The notes beneath the pieces are model-generated. The model was not told the origin of the DNA. It ran no database searches and saw only the letters and a list, made by a program, of their open reading frames with translations. The translations under genes and the position numbers were made by a program. This document shows, piece after piece, positions 1-8,034 of a stretch of DNA of 64,000 bases (position 1 is its first letter; each line of letters starts with the position of its first letter). Source of the stretch: PZPK01 sp965230795 (GTDB lineage Bacteria; Pseudomonadota; Gammaproteobacteria; Pseudomonadales; Oleiphilaceae); assembly GCA_965230795.1 (NCBI GenBank), contig OZ246020.1:1-64000 (forward strand). Reading direction: 5' to 3'.

Positions 1-810
1 CAGGGCGACACGCACGCGAGACAGATGCAGAGCGAGATAATACTGGTAAGGTGTTGAACCGGTCATGCGCTTGAAGTGTGAATAATAGGAGCGCACGCTG
101 GCATGGACTTCCCGTGCCAGCTCAGCGATATCGAACTCCCATTGGGGATGCTGATGCATGTAGTCGATGGTTTTCAGAATATCGTCGTCACGCAGATGAG
201 GGTCTTCTTTGTGCTCTTCCGAAACCAGCCCCTCGCTGTGGTTCATCAGCAGATCAAACATCTGATGCTCGAAGCTTTTCATAATCTCGCGAGACTGGAC
301 AAAACTGGTGGCAAAATGAACATTACGCACCAGCTTGTTAACCCGATACTGAATCACCTGCTGCAACAGGCGGTTTTGAGGCCCTTGCTGTAGCACGGCG
401 TGATAGACATTCTTCAGTTCTTCAATGGGGTTCAGGCGAATCAGAATCTGGCAACAATCCGGACTAAAGCGCATGCTCAGGTGCGTATTGGCGGGTAGGA
501 AATTCACACGGGCAATACTCGCGTGTGCACCATGCCCCCAGCGATAACTGGCCCGCCCCTGCGTGACCACAGAAATCACCGGCATGCCAGTGGGCATATC
601 ATAGAAGGCTTCGAGCGGACGCCCGTAGGAGACCGCGCTGACCGATAACAGATTCGCTTCGGCATGGCAGAAACAGGCTTTTTCCGTCGATGTGGTGCTT
701 GCTGAGGGTTTCAGCATCAATCCTTGGAAGGCATGGGTTATTGCCGGCAAAAATTCATCCAGAGACGCGCTGATACACTTGGAGAACTGAAATAGTGGCA
801 AATTATGCAT
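1..810 (-). CDS. AraC family transcriptional regulator (partial, C-terminus beyond left edge)
   Basis: The minus strand is open from an ATG at 810 to the window edge, giving 270 residues that begin MHNLPLFQFSKCISASLDEF. The first two thirds look like the AraC_binding_2 type sensor domain (a cupin-like fold). From about residue 205 the sequence resembles an AraC helix-turn-helix domain: DDDILKTIDYMHQHPQWEFD followed by IAELAREVHASVRSYYSHFK and RMTGSTPYQYY. The second HTH continues outside the window, so the gene is cut only by the edge. No strong Shine-Dalgarno precedes the ATG, but the in-frame sequence gives no better start. It is divergent from the two-component genes beginning near 1049-1070, and two inverted repeats between them are plausible operators. 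The ligand is unknown; regulators with this N-terminal domain often control catabolic or lipid genes. Confidence 0.85.
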   Translation of the reverse strand, partial: MHNLPLFQFSKCISASLDEFLPAITHAFQGLMLKPSASTTSTEKACFCHAEANLLSVSAVSYGRPLEAFYDMPTGMPVISVVTQGRASYRWGHGAHASIARVNFLPANTHLSMRFSPDCCQILIRLNPIEELKNVYHAVLQQGPQNRLLQQVIQYRVNKLVRNVHFATSFVQSREIMKSFEHQMFDLLMNHSEGLVSEEHKEDPHLRDDDILKTIDYMHQHPQWEFDIAELAREVHASVRSYYSHFKRMTGSTPYQYYLALHLSRVRVAL

Positions 811-948
811 GATGGATATTCATGAGGACGCACGTGTGAATAACAACCTATCTAATCACTGTGGTGAGTCTCGGATGCGGCGTTGAGGGATCATTCGAGA
901 CCATCAGCGGAGCAGCACCTTACTCTCTTGGTGACTATTTAAATACCT

Positions 949-978
949 ATTTTTGTTACAAAAATGATCCGGATCATT
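949..978. promoter_or_regulatory. Two overlapping inverted repeats in a divergent promoter region
   Basis: ATTTTTGT-T-ACAAAAAT (949-965, perfect 8-bp arms) overlaps AATGATCC/GGATCATT (963-978, perfect 16-bp palindrome). They sit between the AraC-type gene, transcribed leftward from 810, and the response-regulator gene, transcribed rightward from 1049-1070. The location and symmetry suggest a regulator-binding site. Which protein binds is not known, and neither dyad is followed by a T-tract that would suggest a terminator. Confidence 0.5.
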
Positions 979-1048
979 ATTTCGGCGTACTTGCACTATC
1001 CGGATAGCAAAGACCTGGGAAGCCGACTAATATCCTTGTATTTTATGG

Positions 1049-2194
1049 GTGAATTGCGCCGAGGGAAATGTGCCTGCAACGATCTTGTACGTCGAAGACA
1101 ATGCTGAAAGTCAGCAATTAATTGCAACAAGCCTATCTTCAGAATACACCATCCTACTTGCCGATAATTCCGCTGATGGCTACCACAAAGCCATCGAAGC
1201 ACGACCGGATCTGATATTGCTGGATACCTGTTTACCGGATGCAAACGGTTATGCACTGTGCGAACAGATCCGAGAGGCCGAAGAAACCCGCCACATCCCC
1301 GTGGTGTTTGTCTCCGGCATGACTTCGCTGGAAGACCGACTCTGCGGTTACCGTGCCGGCGGCGATGACTATGTGTGTAAACCGCTGGTGATTGACGAAC
1401 TCAAATCGAAAATCACGGTACTGCTGAATCGTAAACGCGAACAAGGCGAGCTTCAGGATCAACTGGCTAACGCCTCGTCCACCGCCATGCTGGCCATGAC
1501 GACCAATGGCGAAACCGGTGCCGTTCTCAACTTCACCATCGACACCTATCACTGTAGGGACTATCAGGCGCTGGCCACCTGCACTTTCGAGTTTCTGGCA
1601 CAGTTTGGTCTCAAGGGCTGCCTGCAGCTCAGAGGCTACCAGGAGTCCATCAACAGCTGCTCCAACACAAGCCCCTCCCCTTTGGAAGATCAGCTCCTGG
1701 AGCAGGGTGCGCAAGCTAAACATATCGTCACCGTCCGCAACAAGACCCTGTTTAATGAAGACCACAGCACCCTTTTGATCAAGAACATGCCGGTGGAGGA
1801 CAGCGAACTCAATGGCCGTATGCGCGACAATCTCGCCCTGGCCATGAAAGGCATTGATGCACGCATGAAAACCCTGCGTTTGGAGGAAAGCAATCGTCTG
1901 ACCCGAAACGAGAAACTGGAACATGTGATTTATCAGTTACGGGATCACATGCGTGATCTGGACGAGCATTTTGGCGATCTGTTTAAACGCATTCAGTCCA
2001 TCAGTGAGGAAATTATGATGGAAGCCGAGTGTCGACTGATGACACTTGGCTTAAGCTCCCAGCAGGAACAGGAATTACTGGAAACACTAAAAGACGGCAG
2101 TCAGAAACTACAGGACTTGCAGGATCACAGTCAGGACGTCGAAAACCGTTTTCTCGGCCTGGAAGCCGCCATCATTGAAGCCACCCTGCTTTGA
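1049..2194 (+). CDS. Response regulator receiver protein with a coiled-coil C-terminal region
   Basis: The protein has 381 residues from the GTG at 1049. A second in-frame GTG at 1070 is preceded by GAGGGA and may be the true start, giving 374 residues that begin just before the receiver domain. Residues about 10-130 form a REC domain: the acidic pocket is in YVEDN, the phosphoacceptor Asp is in LILLDTCLPDANGY, the conserved Ser/Thr in FVSGMTS and the Lys in CKPL. There is no DNA-binding output domain. Residues about 150-280 may be a degenerate GAF-like region, and the last 100 residues are strongly helical and probably coiled coil. The stop overlaps the start of the hybrid kinase downstream (TGATG), so the two are co-translated and probably partners. 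The output is likely protein-protein interaction rather than transcription; that is inference. Confidence 0.85.
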   Translation: MNCAEGNVPATILYVEDNAESQQLIATSLSSEYTILLADNSADGYHKAIEARPDLILLDTCLPDANGYALCEQIREAEETRHIPVVFVSGMTSLEDRLCGYRAGGDDYVCKPLVIDELKSKITVLLNRKREQGELQDQLANASSTAMLAMTTNGETGAVLNFTIDTYHCRDYQALATCTFEFLAQFGLKGCLQLRGYQESINSCSNTSPSPLEDQLLEQGAQAKHIVTVRNKTLFNEDHSTLLIKNMPVEDSELNGRMRDNLALAMKGIDARMKTLRLEESNRLTRNEKLEHVIYQLRDHMRDLDEHFGDLFKRIQSISEEIMMEAECRLMTLGLSSQQEQELLETLKDGSQKLQDLQDHSQDVENRFLGLEAAIIEATLL

Positions 2195-4326
2195 TGGCTC
2201 TGGCGAGGGGAACAAGGGGCGCGATGGCACCGCAGTGCTATGGCCTGTTGCTGGCATTACTGCTAAGTATGGATTGCCATGCGAACACCCTGAGCGGCAC
2301 AACAACATGGCCCGTTCTATGGCTCCTCATCGCTCTGGTGTCTGCATTGACTACCGCACTGCTTCTGCGTCGACGCCAACACTCATCGCGACACACTTTA
2401 GCCCCCAAGGGAATATATCAAAGCATTCTGCAAAACAGCCCCAGTGGCATGATTACTATCAATGCCGAAGGCACGGTTGTGTATTGCAATCCTGCCTGTG
2501 AACAGTTGTTCGCCTATCGAACGGGAGAGTTGCTCAACAAAAATATCGAATGCCTGATTCCCCGAAATTTACGCAGCGAACATCAGCATAAATTTGCCAA
2601 TAAAAACCGCCAGGTCTTGCCGCTGGTGATCGGTAAACACCGTATTGTTACCGGACTCAGAAAAGACGGCAGCGAGTTTCCCATTGAGATTGCCATCAGC
2701 CATCATCAAGACGGTCGTGAGCGCTTGTATAGCGCTGCGGTGCGTGACGTATCGGAACGCGTCGAACAGGAACAACAGCTACGGGAACACGAGCGTATTC
2801 TCTCTGCTTTCGTTCAGGCCAGTGATGAATGCGTACTGATCTTCGACCACGGGGGAAAATGTCTCTTCGCCAACAGTGCCGCCGAGGAACTGATCGGCGC
2901 AAGCGAACAAAGACTTAAAGGCAAACATATTCTGGATCTTAGCGTACAGGGTTATCCGGGACTGGAAGCAGACCGACACTACCAGACCCTGCGGTCCAGC
3001 AAGTCGTTCAAGGAAGAAATTCAGATAGATCAACGCTGGTTTGAATTGTACTGGTATCCACTGAAAGATCGTCAGGGTCTGACCGACAGTACCGCCATCT
3101 GCCTGCGTGACGTCACCTCGCACAAACAAATCGAATCCGAGCTGCTACTGACCAAAGACCGGGCGGAAAAAGCCAGTCAGTCAAAGTCCTCGTTTCTATC
3201 AAAGGTGAGTCACGAATTTCGCACACCTCTGAACAGCATTCTAGGATTTACCCAGTTACTGCTGGATGATAAGGCGCTCGGAGCCACCCAGCGAGAATCT
3301 GTGCAAATGGTCCATGACTCCGGGGATCATCTGCTGCAACTGGTCAACGACATCCTTGACCTCACCAAAATCGAAGCCGGTGTGCTCGATGTTCCCATGC
3401 GCGAAACGGATATCGGTGCCTGCATTCAGGAATGCCATGCCTGGGCCAGCAGCATAGCTAATCAGGCGGGTATCGATCTGGAGATATCCCTGCCCGACAG
3501 CCTGCCCATGGCCATCAGCAATGCCATGCGCCTCAAGCAGGTTCTGCTCAACCTGATATCCAATGCCATCAAGTACACCAGGCGTGGCGGTAGCGTGATC
3601 ATCGAAGTCACAACCGTTGCGGAGATTCTGACGATATCGGTACGGGACAATGGCCGGGGCATTCGGGAGGAACAGAAAAACCAGGTTTTCAAGGCTTTTC
3701 ACCGGCTCGATGAGCAGTCGAATACCGAAGGCGTCGGCATTGGTTTGGCACTTTCCAGAGAGCTCATGCATTACCTAAACGGAGACATTGGTTTTTACTC
3801 TCGCGAAGACGAAGGCTCAGAGTTCTGGATCAAAATCCCCATCATCGCCAACAGCCTTCAGCCCATCCGCAAGGCCAGCCGAAAAAGCCTGCCCACCGTA
3901 GACTTTTCAAAACCAACCGACGGCACAGCCGCTTCGAAACGTATTCTCTACGTCGAAGATAACCGTACTAATGTGCATCTGGTTACCACGATTCTGCAGC
4001 GCTACGAGGCTCATCAGGTGGATATTGCTGACGATTGCGCCAGCGCAGGGAAGTCGATTGAGTCGACAGCCTATGATCTGATCATTCTGGATCTCCCCGA
4101 CGGCAATGGGCTGGAATTGTACATTCGCCTGAGGGAGCAAGGCCTACTGGCGTCTAGCAAGGTCATTGCCTTGAGCGCCGATGCGCTCAGCCGCACACGC
4201 AAAAAATGCCTCGATGCAGGCATGCAAGCCTTCCTCAGCAAGCCCTTGGAGATCGCGAATTTCCTGAAGGTGATTCGGGAACAACTGCGAGCCAGCGACG
4301 AGCGCAATCGGGCAGAAGCCATCTAA
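2194..4326 (+). CDS. Hybrid sensor histidine kinase (TM - PAS - PAS - HisKA - HATPase - REC)
   Basis: About 710 residues from the ATG at 2194, which overlaps the stop of the response regulator. A later ATG at 2224, preceded by AAGGGG, is an alternative. Two hydrophobic stretches (about 15-28 and 40-58) place the N-terminus in the inner membrane with almost no periplasmic domain. Two PAS domains follow at about 75-190 and 200-310. The HisKA H-box is VSHEFRTPLNSI with His340. The HATPase has an N-box (NLISNAIKY), a G1 box (DNGRGI) and a G2 box (GVGIGLAL). A C-terminal receiver starts at RILYVEDN with Asp633 and ends with the SKPL lysine. The loop after the phosphoacceptor reads LDLPDGNG, two residues shorter than the usual form. 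It presumably senses a cytoplasmic or membrane-linked signal and phosphorylates its own receiver and the upstream regulator; the signal is unknown. Confidence 0.9.
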   Translation: MALARGTRGAMAPQCYGLLLALLLSMDCHANTLSGTTTWPVLWLLIALVSALTTALLLRRRQHSSRHTLAPKGIYQSILQNSPSGMITINAEGTVVYCNPACEQLFAYRTGELLNKNIECLIPRNLRSEHQHKFANKNRQVLPLVIGKHRIVTGLRKDGSEFPIEIAISHHQDGRERLYSAAVRDVSERVEQEQQLREHERILSAFVQASDECVLIFDHGGKCLFANSAAEELIGASEQRLKGKHILDLSVQGYPGLEADRHYQTLRSSKSFKEEIQIDQRWFELYWYPLKDRQGLTDSTAICLRDVTSHKQIESELLLTKDRAEKASQSKSSFLSKVSHEFRTPLNSILGFTQLLLDDKALGATQRESVQMVHDSGDHLLQLVNDILDLTKIEAGVLDVPMRETDIGACIQECHAWASSIANQAGIDLEISLPDSLPMAISNAMRLKQVLLNLISNAIKYTRRGGSVIIEVTTVAEILTISVRDNGRGIREEQKNQVFKAFHRLDEQSNTEGVGIGLALSRELMHYLNGDIGFYSREDEGSEFWIKIPIIANSLQPIRKASRKSLPTVDFSKPTDGTAASKRILYVEDNRTNVHLVTTILQRYEAHQVDIADDCASAGKSIESTAYDLIILDLPDGNGLELYIRLREQGLLASSKVIALSADALSRTRKKCLDAGMQAFLSKPLEIANFLKVIREQLRASDERNRAEAI

Positions 4327-4351
4327 GCAACCTCTTACAGGGACACCGCCG

Positions 4352-5095
4352 CTACATTCTTGCGATGATGGATGTGGGCAAACAGCGCAACAGGGGGCCG
4401 ACCAATGCCCAGGGCATGCGTGGCACAGTAGAACGTTTCACCCGTTTTTCAATGAGATCTGCAAAACAGCGCGCGCCCTGCTTGACGTCAATGACGAAGG
4501 GCCGGCTGGCGAGATCCCTGTTGATGGCTGTGTCGATATAGCCGGGATGCAACACCGTTACATCGATATTGTCCCGCAGGGTTTCCGCCCGAAGCGCTTC
4601 CATAAAAGTCGACAGAGCGGCTTTCGATGCCGAATAGGCGGCGTTGCGAGGCAGCCCCCGATACGCTGCAATGGACGAGGTGCCTACCAGGTGACCGAAA
4701 CCCTGACGACGAAAAATCACCAGCGCAGCCGAGAGGGTGGCAATGGCGCCATTCACATTGGTATCGATAACCTGAAGATGCTGCTCAAGCGGCTTTTTAC
4801 CCACAACACCCGCCTTGGCGATACCAGCATTGGCCAGCACAATATCGAGCTTGCCCAGCTTCTCACACAGGCGTTCCAAACTTGGCGCGACCTGATCATA
4901 TTCCGTCACGTCCAGCGCCTCGATCTCAACCTGACATTGCGTAAACTGCTGCTGGAGATCCTGCTTCAGCGCTTCCAGCAATTCCAGGCGTCGGGCCGTT
5001 AAACCCAGGTTGTAGCCGCGCGCAGCCATTTCGAAGGCGAGGGCTTTACCAATGCCATCGCTGGCGCCTGTTATCGCGATAGTAGGACGGGACAT
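4352..5095 (-). CDS. Short-chain dehydrogenase/reductase (SDR family)
   Basis: A 247-residue classical SDR. The start at 5095 is chosen because AGGAG lies seven bases upstream and the Rossmann motif TGASDGIG follows at residues 8-15; longer reading in the same frame has no family similarity. NAGIAKAG is the structural NAG motif. The catalytic Ser is in GTSSIAAY and the YSASK motif supplies Tyr and Lys. The C-terminal 25 residues are hydrophobic (PWALVGPLLRCLP), suggesting loose membrane association as in several lipid- or sterol-directed SDRs. NAD(P)H is the expected cofactor, but the substrate cannot be told from the sequence. It is convergent with the sensor kinase and divergent from the molybdopterin oxidoreductase. 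Confidence 0.9.
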   Translation of the reverse strand: MSRPTIAITGASDGIGKALAFEMAARGYNLGLTARRLELLEALKQDLQQQFTQCQVEIEALDVTEYDQVAPSLERLCEKLGKLDIVLANAGIAKAGVVGKKPLEQHLQVIDTNVNGAIATLSAALVIFRRQGFGHLVGTSSIAAYRGLPRNAAYSASKAALSTFMEALRAETLRDNIDVTVLHPGYIDTAINRDLASRPFVIDVKQGARCFADLIEKRVKRSTVPRMPWALVGPLLRCLPTSIIARM

Positions 5096-5278
5096 GCAGA
5101 TCTCCTGAAGCACGAGTTCATGAATACGGGATGCTTGCGGATCATACATCAAGTACCCGGCCTGATCATGGACTTGCGAAAACAAACCTGAATATAATCG
5201 GATCAAAGGAATGCTTCGTAACATTCCAGCTAACACAACAATAACAACGTCCGCTCGCTTCTTGCCAAAGGTGCCGCT

Positions 5279-7684
5279 ATGAAACAAGCCAATCCTACGA
5301 TGCACTACCGAACCTGTAATCTCTGCGAAGCCATGTGTGGCGTCGCCATTCAGGTCGAGGAACAACAGATTATCTCCATCAAGGGAGATCCCAACGATCC
5401 GCTCAGCAAGGGTCATATTTGTCCGAAAGCGCTTGGCCTGAAGGACTTCCATGAAGACCCGGATCGCTTACGGGTACCACAGCTGAAGACCGCGGACGGC
5501 TGGCAGGACATTTCCTGGAACAAAGCCTTCGATCTGATTGCCTCCAAAGTCAGAAGCCTGCGCAAGACCCATGGCAACAATGCCATTGGTGCTTATCTGG
5601 GAAATCCCAATGTGCATCATCATGGCAACCTGCTGTTCGGCATTGGTTTTCTTGAAGCATTGCAAACGCGCAACCGTTTTTCGGCAACCTCCAATGACCA
5701 GCTACCGCACATGCGTGCCAATCTGGAAATGTTCGGGCATCAACTATTGTTTCCGGTACCGGACATTGACCACACCGATTTGTTTATCCTGATCGGGAGT
5801 AATCCCGCCGCGTCCAATGGCAGCCTGATGTCGGCACCGGACTATCTGGGCCGACTGAAGTCCATCCGCAAACGTGGCGGTGAAGTCATTCTGATCGACC
5901 CGCGTAAAACCGAAACCGCACGAGTGGTGGATCGACACATTCCTGTTCGCCCCGGCACCGATGCCTTGATGCTGCTGGGCATGCTGAATTGTCTGTTTGA
6001 TGAGGGTCTGGTGGAAACCGGCCGACTGCAGTCGCGCATCGATGGAATCGCGCAAATCCAGTTGATCTGTTCCGATTACAGTGCCGAAACCGTCGCGCCT
6101 CTGACAGGTATTGACGCCGAAACCATTCGCACTCTCGCGCGCAAGCTAGCGACAACCCCACGTGGTGCCATATTCGGTCGCATGGGCACATCAACACAGG
6201 AATTCGGCACCTTGGCCACCTGGCTGATTTACGTATTAAATACGCTCACAAATCATCTCGACGAGCGTGGCGGATTGATGTTCACCAAACCTGCCGCGGA
6301 CATGGTCGAGATTGGCGCCATGATCGGCCAGAAAGGTCACGCCGATCGCTATCAGACCCGTTCCGGGTTACCGGAATTCGGCGGTGAATTGCCCGCCAGC
6401 GCCATGGCCGACCAGATTGAACAGGATGGACCCGACAAGATTCGCGCAATGTTCGTGATTGCCGGCAATCCAGTATTGAGCAGCCCCAATGGCCAACGCC
6501 TCGACAAGGCTTTTGAGTCGCTGGATTTTATGGTCTCCCTCGATAGTTATCTGAATGAGACTTCGCGACATGCGGACATCATCCTGCCACCCACCTCGCA
6601 ACTGGAACAAAGCCACTATGATCTGGCTCTGAATCTGGTGAGCGTTCGCAATGTTGCCAAATTCTCCCCGCCCCTGTTTGAACCGCCTCGCTTCGCCCGT
6701 CACGACTGGCAGATCCTGCTGCAACTGACACGCCGACTGGCACACTCGGATCTCAAATCCAAACTGCAAACCGAAGCCGCGTATCAGGTGCTGAAACGTC
6801 TGGGGCCGGACGGTATTCTCGACATCATTTTGCGCACCGGACCTTATGGCACGCAGATACCGGGGACCACCCAAATTGGCGCCTTCCTCATTGATGCAGT
6901 TCAGGACCTGTTCCGTCCAGGTCACCCTCTGCGCAAGCTGCTCGATCTGGGTCCTTATGGCTCGCCAAATAGAAGCTTGAGCAAAGGTCTATGCACCGCT
7001 TCGCTGTTGAATTACCCCCATGGCATCGACCTGGGCTCCCTGCAATCGGCCCTGCCAGACCGGCTCTACACCCACAACAAACACATCAAACTCGCTCCCG
7101 CCGCGTTTTTGAAGGACATGAGTCGTTTGCGCAAACGCGCCGAAGAACTGAGCGAGGCGAAGGCCGGTGGATTGCTGTTGATTGGCCGCCGGGACGTGCG
7201 TTCCAACAATTCCTGGATGCATAACAGCCAACGTCTGGTGAAGGGTAAGAACCGTTGCACCATGCTGATTCATCCTGATGATGCCAAAGCGCTGAAACTA
7301 GCCGATGGCGATCAGGCTGACGTGCAAAGTCGGGTCGGCAAGATTCGTATCGAAGCAGAACTCAGCGATACCATGATGCCCGGCGTGATCAGCATTCCCC
7401 ATGGCTGGGGACATCAGCGTGAAGCGATTCAGCTGTCTGTTGCCAGTAAGCGCCCGGGCGTCAGCGTCAATGACCTCACGGATGACAGCTTCGTCGACCG
7501 GCTTGGTGGCACCTCTGCCCTCAATGGTGTACCCGTCACTGTGACCAAGGTGACACCCGGTGCAAGCAAGACAAGCACGACCCCAGCGCAAGCTGGCCAC
7601 CGCCAGCCCGCGAAGTCAGCGACGAAAGCCAATCGCTCACGAAGCAGCGCCAAAAAAGCACCGGCTCGCGCCAAAGCAAGTTAG
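5279..7684 (+). CDS. Molybdopterin-dependent oxidoreductase, formate-dehydrogenase-like, with Lys/Ala-rich tail
   Basis: An 801-residue member of the BisC/formate dehydrogenase superfamily. Cys13, Cys16, Cys20 and Cys48 form the N-terminal [4Fe-4S] site (CxxCxxxC then C). Further landmarks are GSNPAASNG, DPRKTETA and VRPGTDALMLL in the molybdopterin-binding core, VIAGNPVLSSPN and ETSRHADIILPPTSQLEQ, and the C-terminal MopB-binding barrel beginning near LLLIGRRDVRSNNSWMHNS. There is no twin-arginine signal, so it is cytoplasmic. The last 45 residues are low-complexity and basic (AKSATKANRSRSSAKKAPARAKAS), unlike the family core. AAAGGTG precedes the ATG. No electron-transfer subunit or cofactor-insertion gene is adjacent, so substrate and partner remain unassigned. 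An inverted repeat and a tandem repeat follow the stop. Confidence 0.88.
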   Translation: MKQANPTMHYRTCNLCEAMCGVAIQVEEQQIISIKGDPNDPLSKGHICPKALGLKDFHEDPDRLRVPQLKTADGWQDISWNKAFDLIASKVRSLRKTHGNNAIGAYLGNPNVHHHGNLLFGIGFLEALQTRNRFSATSNDQLPHMRANLEMFGHQLLFPVPDIDHTDLFILIGSNPAASNGSLMSAPDYLGRLKSIRKRGGEVILIDPRKTETARVVDRHIPVRPGTDALMLLGMLNCLFDEGLVETGRLQSRIDGIAQIQLICSDYSAETVAPLTGIDAETIRTLARKLATTPRGAIFGRMGTSTQEFGTLATWLIYVLNTLTNHLDERGGLMFTKPAADMVEIGAMIGQKGHADRYQTRSGLPEFGGELPASAMADQIEQDGPDKIRAMFVIAGNPVLSSPNGQRLDKAFESLDFMVSLDSYLNETSRHADIILPPTSQLEQSHYDLALNLVSVRNVAKFSPPLFEPPRFARHDWQILLQLTRRLAHSDLKSKLQTEAAYQVLKRLGPDGILDIILRTGPYGTQIPGTTQIGAFLIDAVQDLFRPGHPLRKLLDLGPYGSPNRSLSKGLCTASLLNYPHGIDLGSLQSALPDRLYTHNKHIKLAPAAFLKDMSRLRKRAEELSEAKAGGLLLIGRRDVRSNNSWMHNSQRLVKGKNRCTMLIHPDDAKALKLADGDQADVQSRVGKIRIEAELSDTMMPGVISIPHGWGHQREAIQLSVASKRPGVSVNDLTDDSFVDRLGGTSALNGVPVTVTKVTPGASKTSTTPAQAGHRQPAKSATKANRSRSSAKKAPARAKAS

Positions 7685-7700
7685 CCACCCGTCAGAGACC

Positions 7701-7720
7701 GCGGGAGAGCCGTCTCCCGC
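7701..7720 (+). terminator. GC-rich hairpin after the molybdopterin oxidoreductase gene
   Basis: GCGGGAGA (7701-7708), a GCCG loop, then TCTCCCGC (7713-7720): a perfect 8-bp stem 16 bases after the stop codon. It is not followed by a U-tract but directly by the C-rich tandem repeat at 7721-7760, so it is more likely an RNA 3-prime-end stabiliser or part of a Rho-dependent end than an intrinsic terminator. Confidence 0.45.
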
Positions 7721-7760
7721 TTCTCGCCTTCTCGCCTTCTCGCCTTCTCGCCTTCTCGCC
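7721..7760. repeat. Tandem repeat, 8-bp unit TTCTCGCC x5
   Basis: Five perfect head-to-tail copies of TTCTCGCC lie between the molybdopterin oxidoreductase gene and the yheU-like gene. On the plus strand the RNA would be pyrimidine-rich, with few G residues and regularly spaced YC dinucleotides. Such arrays also change copy number easily by slippage. Confidence 0.95.
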
Positions 7761-7812
7761 GGCATGGTAAGCTTTCCGGTCTGTCTCGATTTTCCGGAAA
7801 CCGTTTTTTGGC

Positions 7813-8034
7813 ATGATCATTCCCCACGACGCACTCAGCAGCGAAGCGCTGGACAATCTCATCAAGGAATATTGTCTCCGTGACTGGGGCCTCAACGAAG
7901 TGGAAACGCCTCTGAATTCGCGTATGGACCAGGTAAGACACGCGATCAGAAACGGCAAGCTGGTGGTGCTTTACAGTGAATTGCACGAAACAGCCCAGCT
8001 TATTGCTGCCGACGATTTGCAGGTGGATACATGA
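7813..8034 (+). CDS. YheU family protein (UPF0270)
   Basis: A 73-residue small cytoplasmic protein. The opening MIIPHDALSSEALDNLIKEY, the central LNSRMDQVRHAIRNGKLVVL and the ending YSELHETAQLI match the YheU/UPF0270 family, which is usually 70-75 residues. No biochemical function is known for the family. Its stop overlaps the start of the SWIM-domain gene (ATGA at 8031-8034), so the two are translationally coupled, a link that may hint at a shared role. The start is the first ATG after the tandem-repeat region; no strong Shine-Dalgarno is visible. Confidence 0.85.
   Translation: MIIPHDALSSEALDNLIKEYCLRDWGLNEVETPLNSRMDQVRHAIRNGKLVVLYSELHETAQLIAADDLQVDT

Noticed and set aside
1232..1924. A 230-codon minus-strand frame opposite the response regulator
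   Set aside because: It is antisense to a clear REC domain, and the translation has no recognisable motif.
5208..5227. Inverted repeat GGAATG/CATTCC upstream of the molybdopterin oxidoreductase
   Set aside because: Arms of only 6 bp around an 8-base loop are expected by chance at this length, and no other evidence supports an operator.
7721..7760. CRISPR-like array
   Set aside because: The units are 8 bp with no spacers, and no cas gene is in the window; the same applies to 50987-51028.
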